The notes below the pieces were generated by a model. The model was not told where the DNA came from and made no database searches. It worked only from the letters and a program-made list of their open reading frames with translations. The translations under genes and the position numbers were made by a program. A DNA stretch of 58,612 nt from Microseira wollei NIES-4236 (GTDB lineage Bacteria > Cyanobacteriota > Cyanobacteriia > Cyanobacteriales > Aerosakkonemataceae): contig NZ_BLAY01000046.1 of the NCBI RefSeq assembly GCF_020521235.1, forward strand, positions 1-58,612, read 5' to 3'. Shown piece after piece: positions 35,565-45,119 of the stretch (positions within the stretch are counted from its first letter, which is position 1; each line of letters begins with the position of its first letter).

Positions 35565-36656
35565 ATGCTCAGAGCCGGAATAGTCGGACTACCCAACGTT
35601 GGTAAATCTACCTTGTTTAACGCCTTAGTTGCCAACGCTAAAGCCGAAGCAGCCAACTTTCCTTTTTGCACCATCGAACCTAATGTAGGCGTCGTAGCGG
35701 TTCCCGACGAGCGGTTAAACGTGCTAGCGGAAATCTCCAAATCTAAGCAAATTGTGCCGACGCGGATTGAATTTGTCGATATTGCCGGTTTGGTCAAAGG
35801 CGCAAGTCAAGGCGAGGGACTGGGAAATAAATTTTTATCCCACATCCGCGAAGTTGATGCAATTGTCCACGTCGTGCGCTGTTTCGAGAACGACGATATC
35901 ATCCACGTCGCCGGTTCGGTAGACCCGCTGCGGGATATAGACATAATCAATTTAGAGCTAGCATTAGCAGATTTAGGACAAATTGAACGCCGCATCGACC
36001 GTACCCGCAAACAAGCACGCGGTAGCAAAGAAGCCCAAATCGAACTGGATGTTTTGGAAAAAATCAGCGCCGCCTTAAATGAAGGAAAACAAGCACGCCA
36101 AGTTGAATTAACCGAAGAAGAAGCAGCAATAATTGAACAATTGTGCTTGCTCACCCGCAAACCGATTATCTACGCCGCTAACGTATCCGAAGATGACCTG
36201 GCGACGGGAAATCAATGGGTAGAACAGGTGCGACAACTTGCAGCACAGGAACATGCTCAAGTCGTCGTTGTTTCCGCTCAAGTCGAGGCGGAATTAGTTG
36301 AATTACCCGAAGCAGAAAGAGGAGAATTTTTAGCATCTTTAGGCGTCGAAGAAGGCGGATTAAAATCTTTGATACGCGCCACCTACGAACTGTTAGGCTT
36401 GCGGACATACTTAACAACAGGTCCCGAAGAAACCCGCGCCTGGACAATTACCGCCGGAATGAAAGCACCCCAAGCAGCGGGTGTGATTCATACAGATTTT
36501 GAACGCGGCTTTATTCGTGCAGAAACGGTTTCTTACAAAGATTTAGTCGAATCTGGTACGATGACTGCTGCTAAGGAAAAAGGCTTAGTTCGTAGTGAAG
36601 GGAAAGAATATGTAGTCCAGGAAGGAGATGTGATGTTGTTCCGGTTTAACGTGTAG
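35565..36656 (+). CDS. ychF: Ribosome-associated ATPase YchF (OLA1-type)
   Basis: 363 residues, full length. GLPNVGKSTLFNAL at 8-21 is the P-loop; DIAGLVKGASQGEGLGNKFL holds switch II. The specificity motif is NVSE (ANVSEDD) rather than NKxD, which explains ATP over GTP preference in this family. A coiled-coil insert (about 130-200) and the C-terminal TGS domain (TAGMKAPQAAGVIHTDFERG, then FIRAETVSY) are complete. It binds ribosomes and takes part in stress responses. It is probably followed in the same unit by the peptidase gene 33 bp downstream. Confidence 0.97.
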   Translation: MLRAGIVGLPNVGKSTLFNALVANAKAEAANFPFCTIEPNVGVVAVPDERLNVLAEISKSKQIVPTRIEFVDIAGLVKGASQGEGLGNKFLSHIREVDAIVHVVRCFENDDIIHVAGSVDPLRDIDIINLELALADLGQIERRIDRTRKQARGSKEAQIELDVLEKISAALNEGKQARQVELTEEEAAIIEQLCLLTRKPIIYAANVSEDDLATGNQWVEQVRQLAAQEHAQVVVVSAQVEAELVELPEAERGEFLASLGVEEGGLKSLIRATYELLGLRTYLTTGPEETRAWTITAGMKAPQAAGVIHTDFERGFIRAETVSYKDLVESGTMTAAKEKGLVRSEGKEYVVQEGDVMLFRFNV

Positions 36657-36689
36657 CAGGTTAAATCAATAAAGCAAGTTAACAGCTTT

Positions 36690-37868
36690 ATGAAACGGCG
36701 AAACTTATTGGAATATGGAGCGCTAAGCAGCGCTTCATTCTTGGTTAATCAAAATTGGCTAAGCTCTACTGAGGCAAAGCCAAATTTACCTAAAAATATG
36801 AAGGAAAAACATAGTTATGAATGGCTCGTTTTATACTGGATGCCTTATGACAATAATTTGTCAGGATTTGCCAGTCCTATACTGGAAATGCTGACCAGAG
36901 GTGTACAGAGCGACAATATTCTTGTAGTAGAATCAGACTTTAGAGGCGCCAAGCAACTTTCCAGACATATTATCGCTAAAGGTAAGATTAACGTCGAAAA
37001 ACTAGCAACAGCAAACAGTGCTAGCGAAGAAATATTTGCAGAATATCTTAACTGGGCAAAATCGCAGTTTCAAGCAGAAAAATGGGCGATTGTCTTTTTA
37101 GGACATGGGGGTCGTTTAGATGAAATTAGTCCAGATGAACACCCCGAACCTAACTCGTTGTCAGTAACTAAATGGATGAATATTCAAAAGCTGAGTCAGA
37201 TTATAGCTAACTTTAATAAAGAATTAGATAATCGTGTAGAGTTAGTTTTCTTTCAAAACTGTAATAAAGGAACGATTGAAGCACATTACACCTTTAGAGA
37301 TACAGCTAAATATACGCTTTCTTCTCAATTGGTGCTGGGAGCGCCTAATTATTATTATCAGTCATTGTTTGAATTTTTGGGTCGCAACCCAGAGATTAAC
37401 GGCGGACAACTAGCGGAAAAGATTATGGAATTTGAGCGGAGCGACATGTACCATAGCTACACAGTCACCAACAATCTTGCTGTGCGCGATCTACCAGCAA
37501 AAATTAATCCTCTAATTGAAGATATTTTTTCATCTAATACAGATAATATTAAAATTGGTGAAATAAAGAGTTATAATTATATGGGCGATCGCTTTGTTGA
37601 TGTGGTGGCATTTTTTGAAGCGATCGCTAATCAATCCGGTGCAGATAAACAGAAATGCCAAGATTTTGTTGATTTTACCAAAAAATCAATGATTCACAAG
37701 TTTTATCCAAATGGAACTATGCTAAAAAGTGGAACAGATTATAAAAATTTTTCTGGTCTTGGTATCTTTTTACCTAGAAATAGACAAGCGCTAGAGCAAT
37801 ACCACTACTTACCAGTATTTTCAGATATAAAACTGAGCGAACTTTTTGAGAAACTTCTGTTTAAGTAA
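36690..37868 (+). CDS. Clostripain (C11) family cysteine peptidase
   Basis: 392 residues. The caspase-like fold is indicated by WLVLYWMPYDNNLSGF near 45-60, FLGHGGR with catalytic His139, and FFQNCNKGTIEAHYTF with catalytic Cys191. In most relatives the second motif reads DACLMGxxE, so NCNKGTIE is a variant with Cys and Glu kept. The N terminus MKRRNLLEYGALSSASFL resembles a twin-arginine signal, so export is likely. C11 peptidases usually cleave after Arg. The gene starts 33 bp after ychF. A GTGCTGGGAGCGPNYY-like stretch near 217 (VLGAPNYYYQ) matches the usual substrate-loop position. Confidence 0.8.
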   Translation: MKRRNLLEYGALSSASFLVNQNWLSSTEAKPNLPKNMKEKHSYEWLVLYWMPYDNNLSGFASPILEMLTRGVQSDNILVVESDFRGAKQLSRHIIAKGKINVEKLATANSASEEIFAEYLNWAKSQFQAEKWAIVFLGHGGRLDEISPDEHPEPNSLSVTKWMNIQKLSQIIANFNKELDNRVELVFFQNCNKGTIEAHYTFRDTAKYTLSSQLVLGAPNYYYQSLFEFLGRNPEINGGQLAEKIMEFERSDMYHSYTVTNNLAVRDLPAKINPLIEDIFSSNTDNIKIGEIKSYNYMGDRFVDVVAFFEAIANQSGADKQKCQDFVDFTKKSMIHKFYPNGTMLKSGTDYKNFSGLGIFLPRNRQALEQYHYLPVFSDIKLSELFEKLLFK

Positions 37869-38058
37869 GGAAGATATCAACAACCAGAACACCTCGAAGT
37901 CATGTATTACTCCCTTCCCGGTAAAAGATTATCTACTTCTTTCTTCTTCCTTCGCGTCCTTCGCGTCTTCGTGGTTCAATAATACGAATTATTCAGGCGG
38001 GAAAAAAGTAAATTAAATTAAAAATAGCGAACTATTAACTGAACAGCGAGCCTTATTT
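37869..38058. other. Short spacer with CTTCGCGTCC repeat
   Basis: 190 bp. CTTCCTTCGCGTCCTTCGCG, then TCTTCGTGGTTCAATAATA near 37946-37985 is a dispersed repeat, also present in decayed form upstream of acs. The methyltransferase promoter is probably in the last 80 bp (AAATTAAATTAAAAATAGCG). Confidence 0.5.
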
Positions 38059-39375
38059 ATGTCAAGAAACTTTCCTATCCTAACTTTAAATATCGAAGAT
38101 TTAGATGAGCGCGGTTACGGCATTGCTCAACATGGAAATAAGATAGTACAGGTACTAAATGCTTTGCCTGGAGAAACAGTCGAAGCGCAGATTTTTAGAA
38201 GAAAAAAAGGAGGATTGCAAGGAGTTGCTACACAAATTTTACAAGCTTCAAACTTGCGCGTAGCACCTCGCGAAGATCATTTTTTATGTTGTTCGCCGTG
38301 GCAAATTTTAGATTTTGAGGCGGAGAATCAAATTAAGGTATCTTCGCTCAAAAAGTTTTATCAAGCAGAACAAATAGACTTGCCAGATTTTGATATTATC
38401 TGCCTGCCTGACCAAACTTGGAATTATCGCAATAAAGCTGAATTCTCTTTCTATAGCGATGATACAGAGCAATTAAATCTCGCCTTTTTCGGGAGAGATA
38501 GTAGAAGTAAGTATCCCCATACTGGTTGTGTTTTAATGGCTGAGCCTATTAATATAGTAGGCAGAAGATTTTTAGATTTCTTAAATGACCGAAAGATTCA
38601 AGCGAGGCAATTAAAAAGCTTGATTTTGCGCTATTGTTATGCTCAAAATAAGGTTGTAGCTTGTCTGTTTTTTAAAGATGAAAATTTGCAATTTGACCCT
38701 GAAGAGTTGTCATCTGTTTTAGATGAGGTTTTACAGGGGGTTAGCATTATCTATTCTACTCACAAATCTCCCGCTCCAGTTGTGACTGAAATCAGGCATC
38801 AATTAGGCTGTCTGGAGTTAACAGAGTCGATTTATAATGTGAATTTAACCTATAACTGGGATAACTTTTTTCAGATTAATCCGCCGGTGTTTGAACTAGC
38901 GGCTAAAGATTTGGTTGAGCAAATTAAAGCTACGCCGGATTTTAGCAACTTACCTGTGGTAGAAATGTATGCTGGGATTGGAACTTTAGGGTTATTGGTA
39001 GCACCTTTGGTGCCAAAGGTTTTGGCGGTGGAATTGACTCCGGGTTCCCAGGAACGCGCTATTAGGAATGCGGCACAAAATAGGGTGGGTAATTTTGAAT
39101 TTATAGAGAGTTTAGCGGAAGAGAGCGTGAGTGCGATCGCCTCCAATCAAATCCTAATTTTAGACCCCCCCCGCGTGGGTTTGCACGATAAAGTGATTAA
39201 GAAAATTATCGCAGAATCTCCCAAGCATATTGTCTATCTTTCATGCAACCCAAAAACACAGGCAGCCAACTATGCAGCGCTGCAAGAGAAATACAAAATT
39301 AGATGGATGCGAGCATATAATTTTTACCCACATACACCACATAGCGAAAGTCTGCTAGTCCTTGACAAAAGATAG
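38059..39375 (+). CDS. 23S rRNA (uracil-5-)-methyltransferase, RumA/RlmCD family
   Basis: 438 residues. Residues 1-65 are a TRAM RNA-binding domain (LNIEDLDERGYGIAQHGNKI). Cysteines in FLCCSPWQ near 75-82 correspond to part of the iron-sulphur cluster site of RlmD-type enzymes. MYAGIGTLGLLVAP holds SAM motif I, LDPPRVGL the motif IV, and YLSCNPKTQAANYA carries nucleophile Cys396. It transfers methyl from SAM to C5 of a uridine in 23S rRNA; which one (747 or 1939 equivalent) cannot be read. Length is normal. Monocistronic, followed by heptamer repeats. Confidence 0.92.
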   Translation: MSRNFPILTLNIEDLDERGYGIAQHGNKIVQVLNALPGETVEAQIFRRKKGGLQGVATQILQASNLRVAPREDHFLCCSPWQILDFEAENQIKVSSLKKFYQAEQIDLPDFDIICLPDQTWNYRNKAEFSFYSDDTEQLNLAFFGRDSRSKYPHTGCVLMAEPINIVGRRFLDFLNDRKIQARQLKSLILRYCYAQNKVVACLFFKDENLQFDPEELSSVLDEVLQGVSIIYSTHKSPAPVVTEIRHQLGCLELTESIYNVNLTYNWDNFFQINPPVFELAAKDLVEQIKATPDFSNLPVVEMYAGIGTLGLLVAPLVPKVLAVELTPGSQERAIRNAAQNRVGNFEFIESLAEESVSAIASNQILILDPPRVGLHDKVIKKIIAESPKHIVYLSCNPKTQAANYAALQEKYKIRWMRAYNFYPHTPHSESLLVLDKR

Positions 39376-39565
39376 AATGCTAATTGCTAATTGCTAATTG
39401 CTAAAAACAATTAGCAATTAGCAATTACAGTCCTGACGCACGAGGGCAAGCAACCCGGTTTCGACCTCGCTCTCTCGTTTCCTTTACCAAGGATTTTTCG
39501 GCTCACCTTTGTTTCTTTCCATAAGTCCTGAATTAGCAATTAGCAATTAGCAATTAGCAAACTTT
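39376..39565. repeat. Heptamer tracts flanking a family C copy
   Basis: (GCTAATT)n at 39380-39427 and (TTAGCAA)n at 39534-39562 bracket family C copy C8 (39429-39531, ends CAGTCCTGACGCACG and ATAAGTCCTG). The right tract supplies the last codons and stop (KFANC) of the minus-strand gene ending at 39547. Confidence 0.85.
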
Positions 39566-40449
39566 ACAGATGACCCCAGATTTTCATCATCGGTTCCGAA
39601 GATGACGCCGCCAGCAGCACCGGGGACGAGTTCAATCGCTTCAATTTTGCGATAATTGTCATGATAAAGGGGAACAAAATCGGGATTTAGACGGAAATAG
39701 ATGGCATTTCCTCCCACTGCAAAAGCACCAGCAGTGTAAACAGCAGACTCAAATGGCCCATCATTTCCAGTATCGCTGGCTGAGGCAATAAAAAGAATAC
39801 CCGCTTTATCTACTTTTAAATCTGAAATGTGGCGCAGATTACTGCCAGTCGGGAGGGGAACTTTTAAATTAGCTGAACTTGTTTGAGTAATTTGATAAGT
39901 ATTCAAGTTGAACTTGCCCCAATAAATTGTAGCAGCTTCTTCTCCTCCACCTCGGTGCGCCCAAATAGCTACTAAATTTCCCTCGATTGCTTGTAAGGTA
40001 AATCCTTCTAAATTAGTTGTTGGCGTAATTCCCGGTAAAGTAAAGACCTGGAGAACCGAGATAGTCTTGTTATTGTTGAACCGGATATGATAAACTTTGC
40101 CAGAACTGCTTAAGGCCATGAAAGCGTTTAGCGTACCGGGAACGGATGCGATCGCTTCTAAATCCCTAGGCAATTCGACGTTACTAGGCCAAGTTAAAGC
40201 AACGTATTCTGGTTGTGCTTCACCCTTGATAGTAATAACCGCTAGACGACCTTCATCTTTCCCTTTATTATCGTGAACGATCAGGAATTCCATCTCATGG
40301 TTTTGCTGCTGCACCAAAGCCATCCCGCTAATGCCAAAAAGTATGCCACCCCGAACCGGACGCCACTGTTGCGCTAAAGCTGGATGGGGACTCAGCAACA
40401 TAGCCTTCAAAAGCGCCCCAGTTATCAGCAAATTGAGAAACCAATGCAT
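39547..40449 (-). CDS. Secreted beta-propeller-like protein
   Basis: 300 residues with a signal peptide (residues 1-26, LLKAMLLSPHPALA then QQWRP). The mature part has repeated strands typical of a propeller or esterase-like/phytase-like fold: GMALVQQQNHEMEFLIVHDN, LPRDLEAIASVPGTLNAFMA, TTNLEGFTLQAIEGNLVAIW and RKIEAIELVPGAAGGVIFGT. The DLEAI/NLEGF/KIEAI pattern recurs, as in choice-of-anchor or SdiA-regulated-like proteins. Function unknown. The C terminus SSVKFANC comes from a heptamer repeat tract, so the native end may differ by some residues. Monocistronic. Confidence 0.72.
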   Translation of the reverse strand: MHWFLNLLITGALLKAMLLSPHPALAQQWRPVRGGILFGISGMALVQQQNHEMEFLIVHDNKGKDEGRLAVITIKGEAQPEYVALTWPSNVELPRDLEAIASVPGTLNAFMALSSSGKVYHIRFNNNKTISVLQVFTLPGITPTTNLEGFTLQAIEGNLVAIWAHRGGGEEAATIYWGKFNLNTYQITQTSSANLKVPLPTGSNLRHISDLKVDKAGILFIASASDTGNDGPFESAVYTAGAFAVGGNAIYFRLNPDFVPLYHDNYRKIEAIELVPGAAGGVIFGTDDENLGSSVKFANC

Positions 40450-40892
40450 GTTGTATCTAGGAAAAACAGTTGAATTATTTTAAAGGCATACTGGGAACAG
40501 TAGAGACATTGCGCCCAATGTCTTTACTGCAACCGACTCCCTGCTAAAATGGGGCGAAAGGACAGACAAATGTCACTGACCCCGCTCTCTCATAGACGGG
40601 GCTTGTCCGAACCAATTCGGACGACGTAAGCAGCGACTAGCCCATTGAGACACGGCTTGGTACACACTTCCAAATACTTCCCTAGTTTGGATTCACTGTA
40701 AGTCTGATTGGTACAGGCGCTTTGAGAAAGGACATCTTAGCTGTGTTGGGCGAAGGGACAAGGAACAAGTTTGCTGGTTCTTGGCTTTATCAGCGCTTAA
40801 AAACCAGCCCCTTTTGTGGGGACTAAAGTCCCTGGTGTCGGCAAGCCTCTCAGGTCTAAAGACGCTGAGTTTCCCACATACCGAGCAACATT
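40450..40892. other. Divergent spacer with IS200/IS605-like end hairpins
   Basis: 443 bp. Near 40579-40606, CCCCGCTCTCTCATAGACGG GG-type hairpin reads on the minus strand like the right end of tnpB elements. Near 40812-40834, CCCCTTTTGTGGGGACTAAA followed by GTCCCT reads like a left-end hairpin. Together they could be a tnpB-less palindrome-associated element of about 270 bp. The leftward gene's promoter is likely next to 40450, the rightward one near 40850. Confidence 0.4.
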
Positions 40893-41396
40893 ATGAGACG
40901 CAAATCTACATCCTCTGGGTTCTTTAATTCTACGATTTTGGCAGTTCTTGCAGGCGTGTTTATTTTAGGGGTGGGAATTGGTATCGCCTTCAGTTCAACG
41001 GCGACATTGACCCCGACAAACGTGGCGTCGCGGGAATTCATCGACCGCAGTGCGCCAAACGCAGACTTGTGCGTGCAATATGGAGCCAGTGCCATTGTCA
41101 CCGATACCCGCGTGTTTGTGACGCTAAACCCCTTCAATGTCTACGTGACGCAGCCGCGTATGCAACCTGGGTGCGTGCTGCGTACCAATAACTGGTCAAT
41201 TCTAGAACAAAGAAAAGCGGTGAGCGGGGATGATGTGCGCCAGTGTAAGAACCGGATGAACACTTTTGGCTACACGGGTGACTTGGGAGATAAACCCCTA
41301 GTTGACTGTATCTATCAAAACGACGCCGAGAAAAACCGCTTCCTCAATCAACCAGGTTCTATTGGCGCTCCCGCACCAGAAACCAACCAATTCTAA
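40893..41396 (+). CDS. DUF3172 membrane protein
   Basis: 167 residues. One transmembrane helix at about 13-33 (STILAVLAGVFILGVGIGIA) anchors a soluble domain: REFIDRSAPNADLCVQYGAS, VFVTLNPFNVYVTQPRMQPG and CVLRTNNWSILEQRKAV. This is the DUF3172 signature found across cyanobacteria, function unknown. Four cysteines in the mature part may pair. A hairpin terminator follows at 41429-41486. Confidence 0.88.
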   Translation: MRRKSTSSGFFNSTILAVLAGVFILGVGIGIAFSSTATLTPTNVASREFIDRSAPNADLCVQYGASAIVTDTRVFVTLNPFNVYVTQPRMQPGCVLRTNNWSILEQRKAVSGDDVRQCKNRMNTFGYTGDLGDKPLVDCIYQNDAEKNRFLNQPGSIGAPAPETNQF

Positions 41397-41428
41397 TTGT
41401 TTGAATTCAACAACCCCCACTTAAAATC

Positions 41429-41486
41429 GCCTAGAGCATCGGTCAAGGATTGGGTATCGGATTATGACCGAGGTTCTAGGCTTTTA
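41429..41486 (+). terminator. Terminator-like hairpin after DUF3172 gene
   Basis: GCCTAGAGCATCGGTCA pairs with TGACCGAGGTTCTAGGC (two mismatches) around a 19-base loop, followed by TTTTACCTTT. Position, 33 bp after the stop, fits a terminator. Confidence 0.6.
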
Positions 41487-41552
41487 CCTTTGAAGCGGGT
41501 GGGGGGTTTTCTCCCCTAGATTACAGCTTGTAACTTGTGCTAAACAATCCCT

Positions 41553-41655
41553 CGGGACTTACGCACGCGGGGGCAGAAACCCGCTTTTTTCGCAGATCTT
41601 TAACTTCCCAACTCGGCATTTTTCCTAAAAACCGGGTTTCTTTGCGTCAGTCCTG
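41553..41655. repeat. Family C repeat (copy C9)
   Basis: GGGACTTACGCACGCGGGGG at the left and TTTGCGTCAGTCCTG at the right are inverted ends; AGAAACCCGCTTTTTTCGCA and AAAACCGGGTTTC lie inside. It lies in the leader of the 7TMR-HDIG gene. Confidence 0.85.
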
Positions 41656-41823
41656 TGGATTTTTCCACACTTGCACTATGCCCGTTGATGCAAAATGCAA
41701 AAGCAGTATTGGATTTTAGAGCAGGCAGAGTATAGTTTTCTAAGGGCTTTTGTACTAATAATGCCAAAAGCCCCCTGTGTGTCAGTTCCACAGAGAGTTC
41801 AGGGTGTTTACTGTCGCAAATAT

Positions 41824-44370
41824 ATGAAAATGCTCCATTCGATGACGCAACATCTCAACAACTGGCGGCGCTCTGCCAGCGCTTGCGCTTTGAAGAAAAC
41901 CATCGATGGCGCTTCGGTTGTATCGGAACCCGCGATCAATTTGCTGCAAAAGAAATTTTCGGCGCTGCTACGTAGTGCCAATTGCTCTCAAAGGCAACCA
42001 AAGCGCCACAGTAGCACCTGTGCGCGATCCCGTAACTCTCCCAAGGTTGTGTTTGTTGTCGCCGTAGCGTCTCTCACCAGCGTTCTAGGTTATCGCTTCT
42101 ACAACCAACCTAAATTAGTGGTTGGAACAGTTGCCCCGCAAACAATTTGGGCACCAGAGGACGCTACGGTCGAAGATACTAAAACCACCGAAGCCAAACG
42201 AAAAGCAGTCCGCAGGAATTTAGCACCCGCGTTGATGGTGGATCGGGAAGTGGATGGCAAAATTTACCAGCAACTTCAACAAAGTATCGATAAAATTAAC
42301 TCGCTCAGGCAACTGCTGGCTCCGTTTCCCTTTACCAATACCTCAACCCTATCGATTTCTACCCAACTTTATTTGCTCGAAACTCCAGAATGGCAATGGC
42401 GAACCGTGCTAGCAAACCTAGACGCACATAGGACAACCGATGAGCTATTTTCCACTCCCGCCGTTGCGCCTTCCTCCCCTTCAGCGGAACTACAACGCGC
42501 CATTACCGAACTGCAAGCTTATCAACGCACTGCATATTCCGCCAATTTATCCGCACTGATCGATCAAATTACCCAGGCTCGACAGCGTTACCAAAAGGCG
42601 CTATCAGTTCTCAGTCAGGAGTGTAAAGACGAGGGAATTGGGTCCAGAGTCAGTCGCGCGACTGGGGTCTACGTTAGGTCTGCAATGCTCAGCAACGCCC
42701 TCGATACCCCCGACTGCGGCTATGCTGCTTTCTTGGCAGCATCCCAGTCAGACTGGCAAAAAACCCAAACGGGTATCCGCAACGCTGCCGAGTTAATTCT
42801 CACCCAAGGCATCCCCCCTGGTTTACCGCCTTCCCACTTGCAGGAAACCGCGAGTATCCAGGTGCAAAATCAAGTGCCGCAAAGCCTGCAATCCTCCGCA
42901 ACGGCGTTGTTAGTATCCCTCCTCCAGCCGAATTTAAAGCAAGATGCCGCACAAACGAAACTTTTGGCAGAACAAGCGGTACAAGCTGTCCCACCGGAAA
43001 TTATCCAGGTGCGGCGAGGCGAGATCGTAGTCCGGGCGGGGGAGGTAATTACCCAACCGGATTTTTTACTTTTGGATTATTTCAACCTCAGTCGTCGGGG
43101 GCTGAATTGGCTGGGGTTAATTGGCTTTGCTGGAGTGACTTGCCTCGGTGTGAGCGCGTTTTGGCTGGTGCAGCGGCGATTTCATCCTGGGATGCGCCGC
43201 CGGGACTATATTATGGTGCTGCTGTTGACGCTCTCGACGCCGCTGATAGTAAGTTTGGGCTGGCACTATACCAGCTTGCCTGCGATTGGTTTATTGATGG
43301 GTAGCTTTTACGGTTCGGCGTTGGGGGTGACAACGGTTGGGTTGATTGCCTTATTTCTTCCAGTTAGTCTACCCATTAGCTGGGAGCATTTGCTTGCCGA
43401 TGCTGTTGGCGGGCTGCTGGGTGGTTTAATGGCAGGAAGGATGCGATCGCGCGAAGAACTCGCCCTCTTGGGCGTCGCCGTCGGCTTAGCTGAAGGCGCA
43501 GTCTACCTGCTGCTTAATTTAACCCTGGGCGCTGCTTCCGGTTTGCTCTGGTATGCTTTCATCCCCAAAGCCGCGTTATACAGTCTCACGGGTTTGGCTT
43601 GGAGTGTAGTAGCGCTAGGTCTTTCGCCTTATTTGGAACACCTGTTCGACTTGGTAACCTCAATCCGCTTATCCGAACTGGCTAACCCGAATCGACCTTT
43701 GCTCAAGCGTTTGGCAGAAGAAGCACCAGGAACTTTCCAGCATACCCTGCTGGTGGCAACTCTCGCTGAAGCGGCGGCGAAAGTGTTGGGATGCAACGTC
43801 GAGTTGGTTCGCACCGGGACTTTGTATCACGATGTCGGCAAGTTGCACGACCCCCAAGGATTTATTGAAAATCAAATCGGCCACCCCAACAAGCACGACG
43901 AAATTAACGATCCTTGGAAGAGTGCCGAAATTATTAAAAAGCACGTCACCGAAGGATTGGCGATGGCGCGCAAATACCGACTCCCCAAGGCAATCTGTGC
44001 GTTTATCCCCGAACACCAAGGCACTATGCTGATTGCCTATTTTCATCACAAAGCGCAGCAAGAATCCAGCGAACCCATCCCGGAAAATGATTTCCGCTAC
44101 GATGGCCCCATTCCCCAGTCCCGCGAAACTGGTATCGTCATGCTGGCAGATTCTTGCGAGGCGGCGCTGCGAAGTCTCAAAGATGCCACTTATGATGAGG
44201 CTTTAGTCATGGTAAATAAAATTCTCAAAGCCCGTTGGCAAGATAATCAACTCTTGGATTCCGGTTTAAGGCGAGACGAAATGCCCCTGATTGCTGAAAT
44301 TTTTGTCCAAGTTTGGCAACAGTTCCATCACAAGCGTATTGCTTATCCCAAAATAGGCGTTAAAACTTAG
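41824..44370 (+). CDS. 7TMR-HDIG membrane phosphodiesterase (PgpH-like)
   Basis: 848 residues from the ATG at 41824; the frame is open to 41695, but that part runs towards repeat sequence and lacks similarity, and later ATGs at 41830 and 41842 are possible. After an N-terminal helix (about 80-98) comes a periplasmic 7TMR-HDED domain, then seven hydrophobic segments (about 430-610). The cytoplasmic HD domain has YHDVGKLHDPQGFIENQ with His669/Asp670 and later IKKHVTEG and PEHQGT. Relatives hydrolyse cyclic di-AMP or act in broad stress control; in cyanobacteria this protein is conserved. Its last third is duplicated as a pseudogene at 54597-56013, across the NRPS island. Confidence 0.88.
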   Translation: MKMLHSMTQHLNNWRRSASACALKKTIDGASVVSEPAINLLQKKFSALLRSANCSQRQPKRHSSTCARSRNSPKVVFVVAVASLTSVLGYRFYNQPKLVVGTVAPQTIWAPEDATVEDTKTTEAKRKAVRRNLAPALMVDREVDGKIYQQLQQSIDKINSLRQLLAPFPFTNTSTLSISTQLYLLETPEWQWRTVLANLDAHRTTDELFSTPAVAPSSPSAELQRAITELQAYQRTAYSANLSALIDQITQARQRYQKALSVLSQECKDEGIGSRVSRATGVYVRSAMLSNALDTPDCGYAAFLAASQSDWQKTQTGIRNAAELILTQGIPPGLPPSHLQETASIQVQNQVPQSLQSSATALLVSLLQPNLKQDAAQTKLLAEQAVQAVPPEIIQVRRGEIVVRAGEVITQPDFLLLDYFNLSRRGLNWLGLIGFAGVTCLGVSAFWLVQRRFHPGMRRRDYIMVLLLTLSTPLIVSLGWHYTSLPAIGLLMGSFYGSALGVTTVGLIALFLPVSLPISWEHLLADAVGGLLGGLMAGRMRSREELALLGVAVGLAEGAVYLLLNLTLGAASGLLWYAFIPKAALYSLTGLAWSVVALGLSPYLEHLFDLVTSIRLSELANPNRPLLKRLAEEAPGTFQHTLLVATLAEAAAKVLGCNVELVRTGTLYHDVGKLHDPQGFIENQIGHPNKHDEINDPWKSAEIIKKHVTEGLAMARKYRLPKAICAFIPEHQGTMLIAYFHHKAQQESSEPIPENDFRYDGPIPQSRETGIVMLADSCEAALRSLKDATYDEALVMVNKILKARWQDNQLLDSGLRRDEMPLIAEIFVQVWQQFHHKRIAYPKIGVKT

Positions 44371-44713
44371 CTATTTTAGTTTTATTTCTCCTCAAAAAAT
44401 AGGAAGGGTTGATTTGAGCGTCTATTTTTTGGTATTATGAGTCTATTCTAATAATGGAATATTTTTACTTTTTATATTTTTTGACATATTCCCATTCTGA
44501 GAAGAGTATAGCAAAAATTGGCAGCGATCGAAACCCCCTAAAACAAAAAAATCGCATTTTTTGATAAAAAAAACAAATTGGTAATGGCTAATTGCTAATG
44601 GCTAATTGGTGATATAGCCTTTTTGGCGATTGAGCGATAAGGGATGAGCGATTAGGTTATCCCATAGTTAAAGCGAGCGCAACAATTGAGCGATCGTTGT
44701 GAAATCTTGCAGA
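44371..44713. other. AT-rich 3' flank of the HD gene
   Basis: 343 bp. Up to about 44548 it is AT-rich and duplicated, with changes, after the second copy (55838-56013). GATAAAAAAAACAAATTGGT is followed by a heptamer tract at 44582-44606. No gene. Confidence 0.6.
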
Positions 44714-44715
44714 TA

Positions 44716-44826
44716 GAGCGGATTGCTTTTCTAGTGAGGTATAGCCTTTTACCTTGTTTGTGTAGCGGCACCCTTAAGGGTGCCGCTACACAAACAAGCC
44801 GTAACTCATAGGGCTGCAAACCGCTA
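44716..44826. mobile_element. Family A miniature element (copy A4)
   Basis: 111 bp between TA dinucleotides (44714-44715, 44827-44828), with ends GAGCGGATTGC and GCAAACCGCTA. The inner hairpin is TTTGTGTAGCGGCACCCTTA and its complement, nearly identical to the one in copy A1. Intergenic. Confidence 0.8.
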
Positions 44827-44971
44827 TAAAGGTTGTAGGTTGGGCGGAGGGTGCTCTCTTCGACAGCGTAACGCACCCTAGTCCGAAACCCAACTTGTTA
44901 GATCCCAAAGGGTTGGTTAACACTATGGTCAATCCAACCTACGAATGATTAGATAAATTTATAGGATAGTT

Positions 44972-45026
44972 CGCGAAAACCCCGGTCTAAAGACACGGGG
45001 TTTTCGCGCGAGACTTTAGTCTCGCG
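44972..45026. repeat. Left-end hairpins of an IS200/IS605-type element
   Basis: CGCGAAAACCCCG/CGGGGTTTTCGCG (44972-45008) and CGCGAGACTTTAGTCTCGCG (45007-45026) are adjacent hairpins just upstream of a broken tnpB, as expected for the subterminal structures of these elements. Confidence 0.65.
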
Positions 45027-45119
45027 AATTCTTCTTCAAGGGTATATTAAAATTTGCACAATCTTACTACAACAATGACGATGTTCGCAGTAAAATAGGC
45101 ACAGAAGTGGAGGAAGAAA

